From Triplophysa rosa (lineage: Eukaryota > Chordata > Actinopteri > Cypriniformes > Nemacheilidae): a stretch of 64,000 nt of DNA. The translations under genes were made by a program, and so were the position numbers. Positions 24,701 to 32,638 of the stretch are shown in pieces (the first letter of the stretch is position 1; each line of letters opens with the position of its first letter). The notes under the pieces are model-generated. The model did not search any database, was not told the DNA's origin, and saw only the letters and a list, made by a program, of their open reading frames with translations. Location: contig NC_079898.1 of assembly GCF_024868665.1 (NCBI RefSeq), positions 4,908,096-4,972,095 on the forward strand, written 5' to 3'.

Positions 24701-27700
24701 TTTCTCATGCAACAAGTAACAAAATATTAGAAATTTCTGGTAAGTGCATTTTTAAACATGTAGTAGCTAAATATGGCAGAGTTTCGGTAGAGACAACCAA
24801 GAGTGAATCCACTAAAATATTGTTAGCTAATAGTAGCTATTCTATATTTGTTTAGTGTTTAGTATATTTGTTTAGTCTCTTTTTATTTTTTCATCAAATC
24901 TAAAGTCACTAAATTGTAAAATGTAAAATAAATGTAAAAAATAGTAAATATATACTGTACATAAGAATGTAAAAATAAAAATGTTATACAATATTATTAC
25001 TAGACGTAATAATTATTCAAAAAGCTAAATAGTTCTTTTGTAAATAGTTAGTTTATAGTAAATAGTTTGTGGCAAAATATATACATGTATATATATATAT
25101 ATATAGTTGCCTCCCCTCCTCCGCCCACCTGGAAAATCACTTGGCCCGTCTTTCATCTCATATCTGGAGCCGGGCCTGGTCCGACTGCATGGGACTCGAG
25201 TCCACAATCCTGCAAGCAGATGTTTATATCTACTAATAGTTAATAGAAAACTTAAGAGCTTGTTAAGGGGGCAGTTAGGACGATTCCAATTGCCCACACA
25301 CTTTTGAGATACTCATTACCCCTTTAATCACCAACCACAGCATGACCTTCCACCTGAACAGTGAAAAAATCCCAACATCAAATGATGCTTGTTCAATAGT
25401 GCTTTGATCTCCGTTGTAACAGTAAGTGTAAAAGTAAAATCACTATATATAAATAATGAATTTAATGCTCAAAACATAGATACTGTACCTCATGTTTTTT
25501 TCTGAACATGTCCTCCTAAAAAAATTACCCCACAGGTCGTTTGTGCAAGCAACTTATTAAAACCTATATTTACGTTTTAAAGTTAAGCGCTCTCTAGTTG
25601 TCTCGCGTTGCGTGCAAATTATTAGTACATGTGGCAAATTGTAGCAAATTATTTAAGAAATACCTGACCTGATACCTGATCATTTGTTTTGTACATACAT
25701 TTTTTGAGGCCTATACAAATACTATTTGATTTCGCACATACATGTTCTAATTATATAATGTCTTGTGAAAGTTGTGGAAGTAATGGACACAAGTTTCTTT
25801 TACAAATCTACCATGTCGATAGAATGAGCAATATCCGCATGCTAAAAAGATGCTTTAGGCAAACAACAAAAAATGCTAATATCCGTTCATGTCGAGCTAT
25901 AAAACTATCATAAAAGCGCAATCCTAACCTTAATCTTCTCAACCAAATCCCACGTGGCCAGTCAGCGATTTGTTTTTCATAATCCTATCCTGTAATGACA
26001 ATCCATCTTAAATGACGTGTGTAAAACGGCTTGGGCGGAGCATCCGTTAACTCCTCCCCTTCAACTGTCAGTCTGCAGTTCCATTTCATAATGCCACGGC
26101 TGTTTTTATACATCCAATCAAATCGCAGAGAAAGACAAAAGCCACGCCCACTATTTTTCTCATTCACAATTTCATTTCACTCGGAAACGCTTCAAAAGAC
26201 GGAAGTAAAAACGATCGCAACTTCAGGTTCACGGGGAATTTAAATATGCAATAATTTCCTCAAAAACACGTGGTTTCTGCCAATCTCATATTAATCTTGA
26301 GTACCTATAGAGTAGTATCGCATATGTCGTATCTTTGAAGAGTATTTAGTTTGATCACATTTATAAAAGATAAATACAGCCGTACGATTTTTTCCGAAAG
26401 CATACGGCGCGTGCGGGGGGGATGGGTTAGGCTGAACTAAAGTGCTGGGATGGCTCCATATATCAGTTTCAAACGATCTCCAAATCCAGCGTTATATCCA
26501 CCGTTTATATAACATTCATCACCCATATGCAGTGATCAAACAAACACTGAACTTCGCGAACGTGCTCTCTCTCTCCTTCACACAAGTGAAAGTGACGTCT
26601 GCGCATGTTCCTTCTCATGCTCTTCTTGGTGCCGCGTGGGCGTGCCGTGTGTTTTTCCGGGAGAATTGTCCAATAAGGGACTAAGAAAAATTGTTACAAA
26701 ACAGTTTTATTTGTTCGAAAAAAACATAGAGTGTATCGAGCACAGAAATACTACGTAATACGCCCAACTCGTTTTTTTGACAAGTTGACCATGTTAAGCA
26801 TGAGAAGACAGCACGTTTAACATTGTAAAGAAGTCAGAATGTATCACACACCGTTGCAGCACCCCTTTAACAACCGAATAGAGTAAAATATGTCACGGTT
26901 CTGCCTTCTTGTTTCGGAACTTCTAGTCGTGTGGCAGGATCGGGACAGAGCCCTTAGGTTTTATGTGAGAAAGCCATGGGTTGTTTATGTTTTCACATCT
27001 CATGTGCTTTCTCGTGTCTTGTCATTGGCCCCGCCCCTCTCGTTTCATGTATTGCTTCCCTGCCGTGTCTTATGTTTCCCACCTGCCCTGTGTTATTATC
27101 CTTCGTTTGTCTTCCCTTTAAAATGCCCTCGTGTTTCATTGTCCTGTTCTCGTTCGTTGTCTCATGTGCCTGTGTTCGTGTAGTCAAGTGTTTGAAAGAT
27201 TCAGTCCTGCCTTATTCTCATTGTTGTGAGAATTTTCTGTTTGTGCTTCCGCTGTGCCTTGGATTATCTTCATCTTGTCATAGTAAGTCAGTTAGTTTAT
27301 TTCCAGTGTTCTGTAGTTAGTCCAGTCAGTTTAGTGTGCCTGTCTAGTCTGTTTATTATTTATCCTCAGTGTTTTACCCCCTTGTGGGTTTTTTTGTTTT
27401 GTGTTTCTTGTTAAGAAATAAAGTTTTGTGTTAACCCCTTCACCGCTGCTGCCTGCGCTTGGGTTCTTCTATCCAAAAACTTCACAAAAATATGTCATAA
27501 AGAATAGCTCAGTGTTAGAAGTAATACAGTGGTAATATGTTTTAAATGAAGTGCACATTCTTCTTTCAGCAATAGAAAAAAATGTACAGTAGTATAACCA
27601 GGTACAAGATTCAAGGACATGGTAATTTAATTGTAATAATGTGAGCTTGAAGAATGTAACGTGACAGGTACAAGTATGACCTTTGGATTAAATTGGCTTC

Positions 27701-30700
27701 ATGGGTGAGTTGGTTCTGTCTGCCGTAAAGACTTTGACATCAGCTATTTGTATAGGCTGTGCTTTCAGTTTGGAAGAATTTATTATTTGTACTTGTTATT
27801 TCAGTTTTGCAACAAGGCAGAGCAAATGAAATTAAAAGTATAAGTTCCAGAATTTTCAGTCTCTAGTATGAGTACATGGTAGCAGTATAGTTTGTGATGC
27901 ATTAAGTTGTGATGGTCAGCTCGCTCTTCTCAGCTCTTTGTGTGTGTGTGTGGCGGGGGGGTGGGGCTTTGGTCTTTCCTGTGGGTTTGCACTGAGAACA
28001 GCCTGTCTTATCTCACATCTGACACATTAGTGACTCAGATGTTGCTGCTCAAAATGGCACCGAACGCTTCAAATGTGCAGCATGCACCCTGAATTCAAGC
28101 ATATTTGTTTTCTTTTTATCTGAATATAGATTCTTAAACATGATTCAGAACTCCATGTATTATTAATGTGTTCATTTACCAGATGGTTGTATCTAACTTG
28201 ACTTGCAAATGAATAATACAAGCAAATGTGTTTCATCCGAGGGGGGGGGATAATACAAGTAATGCTACCAAACCAAATTTCACCTGAATACTATTTGCAT
28301 TTCCTCTTTGCATCATTATTTTTCTTCATTTTATTAAAATGTTTTTAATCAAGCTTAACTATCAACTACTTATAAGCTAGACTGTCTTTGCATATTATTG
28401 CTATACCGTTTGGATCTTCTGGGCCTCTTTTGACACATAACAGTATTGCACAATGTTTGCTTTCAAGCAGGTTTTCTGACCATTCCCCCATTTGCCATTA
28501 GGTAGCCAAACAGATTTCCCTGACCCATTTCAGCCGCTAGTTCAGCCATCGAGAAATGTTCTGAAAGCACTACAGACCCATGGTGGTTAGACTTTTAAAT
28601 GGATAACATATGTTAGCTGTGTAATGAGCTGGGATAAGAAAAAGCATTTTATTATCAAAACATTACACACTTCATCTTTAAACCACAGAGAGGAGGACGT
28701 AATTTCACAGAGAAACAATAACAGGCTGTGTCACAGAATCAGTTGCCGTAGCTAAGGACTATATTACGCAACATCTCCAGCATGGCTGAGGATTGTCCAA
28801 ATGAAGAGCAGAGCAAATATTAGCTATCCCTCAATGTAAACAAGCTGAGAGGAGAGTGTGAATGACAGAGCGCCAAAAAAACCCAGAAACAGATCAATGC
28901 ACTCGCTCCATGACAACACTTGAGCTGAAAATGGTTTTCGGCAACAGAGAAACCCCTTTTCATCCTTTCGCATTGATTCTGAAAGGCCTTCCAGGGTTAT
29001 TCTGATGGCTCTTTGCTTGAATAGGAATGAGATGATATATTTGTACCAAGAAGTTGTTGTAAATCCATCACAGGCAGCTTAAGTAGTTCACAATGCTCAT
29101 AATGAGATGTGTGTGAGATGTGTGTCGTGATGTCAAGATGATGTACTGTATATAACCCAAAATCCCATCAGTGTGTAATGGTGACTCTGTGGCTGTTGAA
29201 TTTATTACTTAAATCAGTGAAACAACATGAATTTCAAACAAACCTCTGACTTAAACGGTCTTATTGACACCATCCATGCAGTACAAAGAAATAGCACAGA
29301 TTTATGCTAAAAATCCATTGGCTATCATTTGTAATGTAATGCGGGTTGCAACTCAATGTACTTCCATAACCCATGTATTTCCTGGTAAACAAGGTTATTC
29401 TGAACAGGAAAAAATGTTTGAGGGGACATAAAATTATCCATTGGGAATTGAATGGATTATAATGAAGTGGATTGTGAATTGAAGTGGCCATTACCAGAAT
29501 GGTTGGAGGAGTAAAATTAAATAAATAAGAGGGCTTGGTGAAGACAGCGAAGAAGGGAAGGCAATTGAACTAGTTATTCATTTGATAAATGGTTGCAATA
29601 AGAAAAACATTACAATTGGAATGACACGCATTGATAAATTATGCACAATAGGACCATGGACATTAGTGTTTATTAAGAAAGCAAACTGAGTCATTTAGAT
29701 TTCAGTACTAACACATAATTGTAATAGATTTATTTCTGTTAATAAATAGCCGGGACAGCTATTTTCTATTATCTTTACAATCCATACTACAAATTCTTTC
29801 AACTGTCATCAATGACTTCACATAAAGGTGTAGAAACGGATCAAAAAGTGCAGAAATATTCTCGTGTGAGTTCATTCTGTACAGCTTTTACAAGATGATT
29901 AGAGCCTCAAATTTACTCAAAATGTACGAATTAAAATATTTCTTTTTTAATGTTCACTTAGAGCAGACGGCACATAAACAAAATGCAAAATAAATGCTTT
30001 TCTCAGGTGGATCTCGACGGGTCCTTGTGAAAATACTTGTGGCAGGTTTGTGGCTGTAAATGATTGAAAAGAATTCAAAAGGTTTTGTCTGATCTACATA
30101 TTCTAGAGAGGACATCAGATAAACAGGAATGTATATTAGAGTTAGTCAATCCATCATCTAAACTGCTAAATGTCATGACTCACGAAGAAATAAGAACCGA
30201 AGATCAAGCAAAGGTTGGAACCAAAACAAACCTGATTGATGCTGTAGTTAAACAATGGATTTGGCATCAAATAGCGTTGTTTTTGGCTTGCCATGGCTGG
30301 GCAAGTTTCCATACAACACCACACTGTAAATTACAGGTCTTACCCGCTGATCCTGGGTCAGGTGGCGGCGAAGGCTGCGTTTCCTCTGTGTTTTTGGGAT
30401 GTCCTGTGGGTACAAATGATATAACCCCTCGCCAAAGGGAACCTGAAATTAAACACACTTTAATTAGAAGACACAGTGTGAAGAATATGAATGATCTAAA
30501 CCCAGAAAACAATTATGCATGTTTGCCCTGGTGTGAACAATTTAATGAAATGTCAATGCCATGCGTTTAATCTTTTGTAAGGTCAAAATGTCTCTTTGTT
30601 TGTGCAGCAACAGTCAACATTCAATTTATTCATGTAATCTATATTTTGAAGGGAAAATGCCAATATTTTAATTAATGTTTTGGCATACACGTTATTTATT

Positions 30701-32638
30701 TAAAGCTATGAAATTTGCTTTGACAATCCAAAGCTGTGAGAACTAAAAGTCCTAGAATTGTCATGGCTCTGCTTCCTTAGTCATGTTTTTCTTGGTCCTG
30801 TAGCAGAGCCATGACAAAGTCTTTGGTTATGTGTGGAGAGAAACTTATTGTTGTCCTTTTGACAATAATATACGTTCTCTCCAGTGTCTTGTCATTGGCC
30901 CTGCTCCTCTCCTTTCCTTGTTATCTTTCCCTAAGTGTTTGATTACCCACACCTGCCCTGTGTCGTTATCCCTGTTTGTGTTTCCCTATATATACCCTCT
31001 TGTTTCTTTGTCCTGTGCTCGTGTATTGCGTTGTGTATGTGCTCATGGTCCTGTTATATGCCTTGTTCGTGAGTTTTGTGTTTTTGCTTTAGTGATCCTG
31101 CTGTGTTTTTTGTAAGACGTTTTGTCGTGTTTTTTCAGTTAGGGTTTAGCTGTTCTTGTTTTATCTTTGCCCCCACGTGGGAAGTCTTTGTTTTTACAGA
31201 TTCTTAGTTTTGTTTTTCCCCCATCGAGGGTGTTTTGTTTTGTTTTGTTTTAAAATAAATATTATCTGTTAACCCCTTCACTGCCTGCCTGCGCTTGGGT
31301 TCTTCCGCCTTCCTTGACAAGAATGCAATATTAATTTGCACTTTCTGTGTCAAGATAGCAGAGAATTCCGTAATGCAAGATCAACGTGTACAGTATCTTG
31401 ACTTAGATTGTGTGTTGGGGGATACATGTCTGAATGGATCTCTTATTTAGACATAATCTTACTTAAGAAAACAAAAACAGTAATCCATATCAAACGATCT
31501 CGCTTCGAAAGGTGATATTTTAATGCATGGCCACACACGAACTGCTGAAGCAGTGATGTTTTGACATTTGACAGGGATGATTTGTCAAGCTAATCAAATC
31601 TTCAGTTCTGTTATAAACGGTACTTTGTGAAGATGGAATAAATGAACATGGCTATGTCAGATGAATGACATGTTTGCTGTTATTGTTTGCTATACTATTC
31701 TTAAACATTTTCTTATGGCTTACCTTTTGATAACAATAATGAACCTTAAAAGCATAATATTAGCAGAATGATCAAAATGACAACCCCTGTTGTTTTATAA
31801 TGAAATTCAATAATGTTTTCGATTTGTCTGAGCTTGAATCGAAAGCCATAAATACTCTGAGTACTGTAAGGGAATCCTTGAGCACATAGTAAAAATAAGG
31901 GTTTTACAATTTATTACATAATTATCTTTATATATTTGGAAACAAAACTAAAGGACAATACAAAAAATCTAATTCCAATCTGAATCAAAGGAAAATATTG
32001 AAAAAATCTCCTTTGATAAACAGGATACATTTCTTCTCTTATTTGTTTCTTGGGCTAAATCCTTTCAGGACTTACTCCATATTATGACAGCAGTCCCAGA
32101 ATCCTGTAAACATTCCTTTATTATTTCCAACTGAGGATCCGTTTAGTATAATAGTGTAGCCGATGATTTATTTGGCCATTCGAGAATAATAATAGTGACT
32201 TTGTAAACTTAGGTAACATAATACAGGATATTAAATATGTATACTTGAATTTCAGCTAGTGCACAAATCTAACATTTGCAGTTATTTTGCTTCTGCTGTA
32301 AGCAAGAACATCTTGTACTCAAATGCATTGACATGTGTGATTCGATATAATTGCATACAATGAATTTAATGCATGCGTAAACGAAAACGCGCGCATTAAA
32401 CGAACACTTTGGATCTCGTTTTCTCGCGCGTATTACAGCGATCATTGCTACTCACCTTCCTCGCACTTCTAAAGCCATGCTCCAGGGCAAGTTGATGGGC
32501 ATCTTCGTCAGTCCCCTCATGCAACTGAACGAGAAAATGATCCGTCAAGACGACCTCCTCGTCTGCTGCAGCTATATGCATTAATGCATGAAACAGTATG
32601 AGAGCCACCGCTGTCCCATCTCTAAAGAATCCAAGCAT
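656..32638 (-). CDS. pcsk2: pcsk2, prohormone convertase 2 (5' ten coding exons, spliced, 3' end outside window)
   Basis: PC2 is a calcium-dependent subtilisin-like serine endoprotease of regulated secretory granules that cleaves prohormones and proneuropeptides after dibasic sites. Spliced minus-strand exons: 32456-32638, 30344-30442, 18725-18838, 18264-18372, 18125-18162, 10770-10846, 6066-6154, 4388-4563, 1844-2059, 656-756 (1202 bases, 400 codons plus 2). All junctions are GT/AG and phases match. Seen in order: signal peptide (about 1-24), prodomain with internal RKRS (81-84), autocleavage site RQKR (106-109) before GYRDI, and the catalytic domain with D167, H208, oxyanion D310 (other convertases have Asn) and S384, plus N-glycosylation NCT at 375. 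The numbering equals what I recall for human PC2 (638 residues), so about 237 residues are missing to the left. No internal stop or frameshift. PC1/3 or furin are excluded by D310 and by strong matches around [13 protein letters not shown]. Confidence 0.96.
757..1843. other. pcsk2 intron 9, no gene seen
   Basis: 1087 bases of ordinary AT-rich intron; no open frame with coding character and no recognisable repeat. Confidence 0.6.
1844..2059 (-). CDS. pcsk2: pcsk2 coding exon 9 (oxyanion Asp310)
   Basis: 216 bases, 72 residues, phase 0; acceptor TTGGACACG...CAACAG reading into [17 protein letters not shown], donor GTGAGT after ...NPEAGV. Asp310 in WASGDGG replaces the oxyanion-hole Asn of all other convertases and is the hallmark of PC2, linked in the literature to its dependence on 7B2. 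[17 protein letters not shown] follows. Confidence 0.97.
2594..2788. mobile_element. palindromic MITE with CACTGTAAAAA / TTTTTACAGTG ends
   Basis: 195-base AT-rich element whose ends are inverted copies (CACTGTAAAAA... and ...TTTTTTTACAGTG). It is flanked by a 19-base direct repeat (2575-2593 and 2789-2807, 18 of 19 identical, beginning AAGAAACAAAGCA). Such ends are common in fish MITEs; the long duplication is unusual for DNA transposons. Confidence 0.65.
2893..3050 (-). mobile_element. tRNA-derived SINE with LINE-like tail
   Basis: On the minus strand the head reads GTAGCTTAGTGGTTAGAGC (pol III A box) and, 30 bases on, GGGTTTGATCCC (B box), followed by a tail containing AAGCGTCTGCCAAATGC. 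Head plus tail is a widespread cyprinid-type SINE layout. A possible short target duplication TGGTAT flanks it. Confidence 0.75.
3229..3603. mobile_element. TTAA-flanked MITE (Kolobok/piggyBac-like target)
   Basis: Ends AGCCACAGTTTGTAA and (reversed) AGGTACAGTTTGTAAC are inverted repeats, each bordered by TTAA (3225-3228 and 3604-3607). 375 bases, no transposase. Superfamily assigned only from the TTAA duplication and A-G-rich terminus. Confidence 0.65.
4388..4563 (-). CDS. pcsk2: pcsk2 coding exon 8 (substrate-binding region)
   Basis: 176 bases, phase 1 to phase 0; acceptor GGTCCAG, donor GTAGTA. Encodes [20 protein letters not shown], then the [16 protein letters not shown] loop and [16 protein letters not shown] lines the S1 substrate pocket in subtilisin-like convertases. 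Nearly identical to other vertebrate PC2 in this stretch. Confidence 0.96.
4690..4925. repeat. decayed MITE-like repeat
   Basis: Contains the phrases TTCGTCTTCAGAACACAAA and GAATGAATGATGACAG, typical of a common cyprinid interspersed repeat also seen at 17485-17913. Ends not resolved. Confidence 0.35.
4926..6065. other. pcsk2 intron 7, mostly unique
   Basis: No gene or clear repeat recognised; short open frames have no coding character. Confidence 0.5.
6066..6154 (-). CDS. pcsk2: pcsk2 coding exon 7 (catalytic His208)
   Basis: 89 bases, phase 2 to phase 1; acceptor TTTTTCAG, donor GTACAG. Begins with the last base of Ser207, then [20 protein letters not shown] and [10 protein letters not shown]. 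His208 is the catalytic histidine. VS at 219-220 replaces the AA I recall in mammalian PC2, in a surface stretch. Confidence 0.95.
6224..6626. mobile_element. hAT-type MITE
   Basis: Ends TAGGGTTGG... and ...CCAACCCTA, flanked by a perfect 8-base duplication ACTATATG (6216-6223, 6627-6634). Subterminal regions are rich in ATCGATTCCGATT motifs. 403 bases, non-coding. Confidence 0.85.
7133..8465. mobile_element. Harbinger-type non-autonomous transposon inserted in the TTAA element
   Basis: Terminal inverted repeats of over 30 bases (AGCCCTATTCGCACGGGATT...) and a TAA target duplication (7130-7132, 8466-8468), as expected for PIF/Harbinger. Further ATTCGCACGGGA motifs recur inside near 7219, 8280 and 8374. 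It holds a solo LTR at 7250-7948. Confidence 0.8.
7250..7948 (+). mobile_element. solo LTR inserted in the Harbinger element
   Basis: Runs from TGTCATGCCC to TTCATGACA (TG...CA), with an AATAAA signal near 7901, and is flanked by GATTTT on both sides (7244-7249, 7949-7954). No internal retroviral-like coding region. Confidence 0.7.
8762..9865. other. pcsk2 intron 6, no gene seen
   Basis: No gene recognised. A short tandem GGTACAATTG motif lies at about 9785-9825. Confidence 0.5.
9866..10020 (+). mobile_element. degenerate tRNA-type SINE
   Basis: Carries a decayed B box (TGTGGGTTTAATTCTCAG) and a tail GGATAAAAACCATTTGCCAA related to the SINE at 2893-3050. Confidence 0.55.
10770..10846 (-). 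CDS. pcsk2: pcsk2 coding exon 6
   Basis: 77 bases, phase 0 to phase 2; acceptor TTTCCAG, donor GTAATG. Encodes [20 protein letters not shown] and then DDWFN, with the split Ser207 codon. This is the calcium-binding and 7B2-responsive part of the PC2 catalytic domain by family knowledge. Phe187 stands where I recall Tyr in mammals. Confidence 0.95.
10847..11993. other. pcsk2 intron 5, right after exon 6; no gene seen
   Basis: Non-coding, partly unique sequence. No recognised repeat. Confidence 0.5.
11994..12060 (+). pseudogene. L2 LINE fragment (reverse transcriptase region)
   Basis: 67 bases closely match 50613-50682 of the L2 element on this window (GACAAAACAGAAGTGTTACT...). The match stops exactly where the Harbinger MITE begins. 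Confidence 0.75.
12061..12474. mobile_element. Harbinger-type MITE
   Basis: Inverted ends AGGCTTGTCCACACCGGGAT and (reversed) AGACTTGTACACACCGGGAT, flanked by TAA on both sides (12058-12060, 12475-12477). 414 bases, non-coding. Confidence 0.8.
12497..12620 (+). mobile_element. fragment of the TTAA element family
   Basis: Matches the left part of 58540-59255 (CAATCTCATATTAATCTTGA onward) for about 120 bases, then diverges. Confidence 0.7.
12809..12998. mobile_element. TA-flanked hairpin MITE
   Basis: Inverted ends GAGGGTATGTACGTGTCATC... and (reversed) GAGGGTATACATTGACGTCA..., over 30 paired bases each side including CACTTTCCCACGTG; flanked by TA. 190 bases, probably Tc1/mariner-mobilised (inference). 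Confidence 0.7.
13254..13345 (+). other. exon-like segment of unknown origin
   Basis: An open 30-codon stretch with good codon use (ending [12 protein letters not shown]) is preceded by an acceptor-like TTATTTCAG and followed by CAG|GTATCC. It lies antisense within pcsk2 intron 5. I do not recognise the protein; it may be an exon captured by or belonging to a transposon. Confidence 0.3.
13346..17484. other. pcsk2 intron 5, long stretch without gene
   Basis: About 4.1 kb, AT-rich, with scattered short open frames lacking coding character. Simple TATA/ATA-rich sequence at 15180-15300. Nothing else recognised. Confidence 0.5.
17485..17913. mobile_element. MITE with AAAGGGATAG ends
   Basis: Starts AAAGGGATAGTTCACCCC and ends GGTGGACTATCCCTTT; flanked by AATG on both sides. 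Matches a very common cyprinid repeat (phrases CATAATTTACTCACCCTCAA, GATGAACACAAAG). Non-coding, 429 bases. Confidence 0.7.
18125..18162 (-). CDS. pcsk2: pcsk2 coding exon 5 (micro-exon, 38 bp)
   Basis: Only 38 bases, phase 1 to phase 0; acceptor CTTGCAG, donor GTAAGT. Completes Gly169 and encodes [12 protein letters not shown]. The block IDYLHPDLA is invariant in convertases; Leu at 179 replaces the Ser I recall at this position in mammalian PC2. Intron 4 separating it from exon 4 is just 101 bases. Confidence 0.94.
18264..18372 (-). CDS. pcsk2: pcsk2 coding exon 4 (catalytic Asp167)
   Basis: 109 bases, phase 0 to phase 1; acceptor TTGATTAG, donor GTGCGT. Encodes [20 protein letters not shown] then the [15 protein letters not shown] strand. 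The first Asp of DDG is residue 167, the charge-relay aspartate of the subtilisin fold. Confidence 0.96.
18725..18838 (-). CDS. pcsk2: pcsk2 coding exon 3 (propeptide autocleavage site)
   Basis: 114 bases, 38 residues, phase 0; acceptor TTTTGCAG, donor GTGAGT. Contains QEGFGRQKR then GYRDI. Cleavage after Arg109 releases the mature enzyme. [10 protein letters not shown] near the end is the conserved start of the catalytic domain. Confidence 0.96.
19504..19600. repeat. hairpin (inverted repeat)
   Basis: AAAGTTAATGCACACCC and GGGTGTGCATTAACTTT face each other around a loop of about 30 bases. Related sequence occurs at 22920-23010, suggesting a foldback repeat split by later insertions. Confidence 0.6.
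20321..20669 (+). mobile_element. solo LTR
   Basis: TGTCACGAGTC to TGTGTGACA, 349 bases, AATAAA near 20612, flanked by near-identical GCTTC / GCTAC. It ends 11 bases before the palindrome. Confidence 0.6.
21203..21427 (+). CDS. palindrome left-arm ORF, unknown protein (truncated copy)
   Basis: Starts [18 protein letters not shown], 522 bases from the arm end, and is identical to the right-arm frame for about 49 residues. A 30-base deletion then removes the segment after KVL, and the frame runs into the spacer (74 residues). Predicted helical, no motif recognised. Probably the 5' piece of a transposon gene or a captured host exon; no evidence of expression. Confidence 0.4.
   Translation: MAGAQLARELQHLANEVDNHASNDCVSFRLGALIDVLLQIDGEINDKVLQNLCESGGAKVVTKFRLQVLCQRGA
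21590..21680 (-). ncRNA. tRNA-like segment in palindrome spacer (pseudo-tRNA or SINE head)
   Basis: On the minus strand: ATAGCTTAGTGTGATTGTTA resembles an A box, and GGGTACGAATCCC resembles a B box, with a 5-base T-stem (ATGGG/CCCGT) around loop TACGAAT. No matching acceptor stem, so not a functional tRNA. Confidence 0.35.
22093..22323 (-). CDS. palindrome right-arm ORF, unknown protein
   Basis: 76 residues, mirror copy of the left-arm frame at exactly the same distance (522 bases) from the arm end, with the fuller sequence ...[20 protein letters not shown]. Amphipathic helical look, acidic N-terminal half, no known domain recognised. Probably an incomplete N-terminal exon. Confidence 0.45.
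   Translation of the reverse strand: MAGAQLARELQHLANEVDNHASNDCVSFRLGALIDVLLQIDGEINDKVLPRLLASLQHIQSLCESEGAMVVLQFNW
23335..24235. mobile_element. TTAA-flanked non-autonomous transposon
   Basis: Ends AGGGGTCATATG and CATATCACCCCT, TTAA on both sides (23331-23334, 24236-24239). 901 bases, no transposase. Confidence 0.75.
24386..25178. mobile_element. hAT-type element nested in the larger hAT block
   Basis: Inverted ends CAGGCCCGGCTCCA and TGGAGCCGGGCCTG with an 8-base duplication GTCCGAGT / GTCCGACT. 793 bases; contains an (AT)n run near 25080-25104. Confidence 0.8.
26265..26866 (+). mobile_element. TTAA element copy (left end decayed)
   Basis: Matches 58540-59255 from CTGCCAATCTCATATTAATC to GCAGCACCCCT, followed by TTAA (26867-26870). 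The left terminus is not preserved. Confidence 0.75.
26891..27486 (+). mobile_element. solo LTR
   Basis: TGTCACGGTTCTGCC to ACTTCACA, flanked by AAAATA on both sides; AATAAA near 27417. Closely related to the copies at 30759-31319 and 37550-38115 (shared GTCATTGGCCCCGCCCCTCT and CCTGCGCTTGGGTTCTTC). Confidence 0.75.
27487..30343. other. pcsk2 intron 2, right part; no gene seen
   Basis: 2.9 kb with little recognisable repeat content and no gene. Possibly the oldest, least disturbed part of this intron. Confidence 0.5.
30344..30442 (-). CDS. pcsk2: pcsk2 coding exon 2 (prodomain with secondary cleavage motif)
   Basis: 99 bases, 33 residues, phase 0 on both sides; acceptor TTTCAG and donor GTAAGA. 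It begins [11 protein letters not shown], clearly homologous to LPFAEGLYHFYHNG of PC2, then diverges and ends with [18 protein letters not shown] (residues 81-84) corresponds to the internal propeptide cleavage site of proprotein convertases. It was found by reading the minus strand between exons 1 and 3; the larger open frame on the opposite strand here is incidental. Confidence 0.9.
30759..31319 (+). mobile_element. solo LTR in pcsk2 intron 1
   Basis: TGTCATGGCTCTGC to TTCCTTGACA, perfect 5-base duplication AGAAT on both sides (30754-30758, 31320-31324), AATAAA at 31254. TG...CA ends and a 5-base duplication identify an LTR insertion lacking its internal region. Confidence 0.8.
31325..32455. 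other. pcsk2 intron 1, right part; no gene seen
   Basis: AT-rich intron without recognised repeat. Confidence 0.5.
32456..32638 (-). CDS. pcsk2: pcsk2 coding exon 1 (signal peptide, start of prodomain)
   Basis: Encodes 61 residues from ATG (CAT at 32636-32638) to ...HGFRSARK, followed by donor GTGAGT; phase 0. The start has A at -3 and is the first in-frame ATG; the open frame further upstream has none. Residues 1-24 form a hydrophobic signal peptide ([15 protein letters not shown] core) with probable cleavage just before DEEVV. The prodomain then begins with [12 protein letters not shown], matching the NHFLVELHKG region of vertebrate PC2. The signal peptide and early prodomain are the least conserved part of the protein. 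Confidence 0.93.

Larger units (their letters stand above)
19090..25212. mobile_element. large hAT-flanked composite block in pcsk2 intron 2
   Basis: Left end CAGAGGTGGGACCAAGTCAT; right end decayed to ...GACTCGAGTCCACAATCCTG (expected CACCTCTG). A perfect 8-base duplication CAAGCAGA lies outside both (19082-19089, 25213-25220). Subterminal arms are full of CAAGTC/GACTTG motifs (19110-19250, 24240-24380). The 6.1 kb span holds a foldback, solo LTR, palindrome, TTAA element and second hAT. Confidence 0.75.

Noticed and set aside
26890..27414. Several 60-114 residue open frames
   Set aside because: Fall inside a solo LTR and change frame without domain content.
30064..30570. 168-residue open frame on the + strand
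   Set aside because: It runs antisense across pcsk2 exon 2; it has no recognisable domain and its openness is explained by the exon on the other strand.
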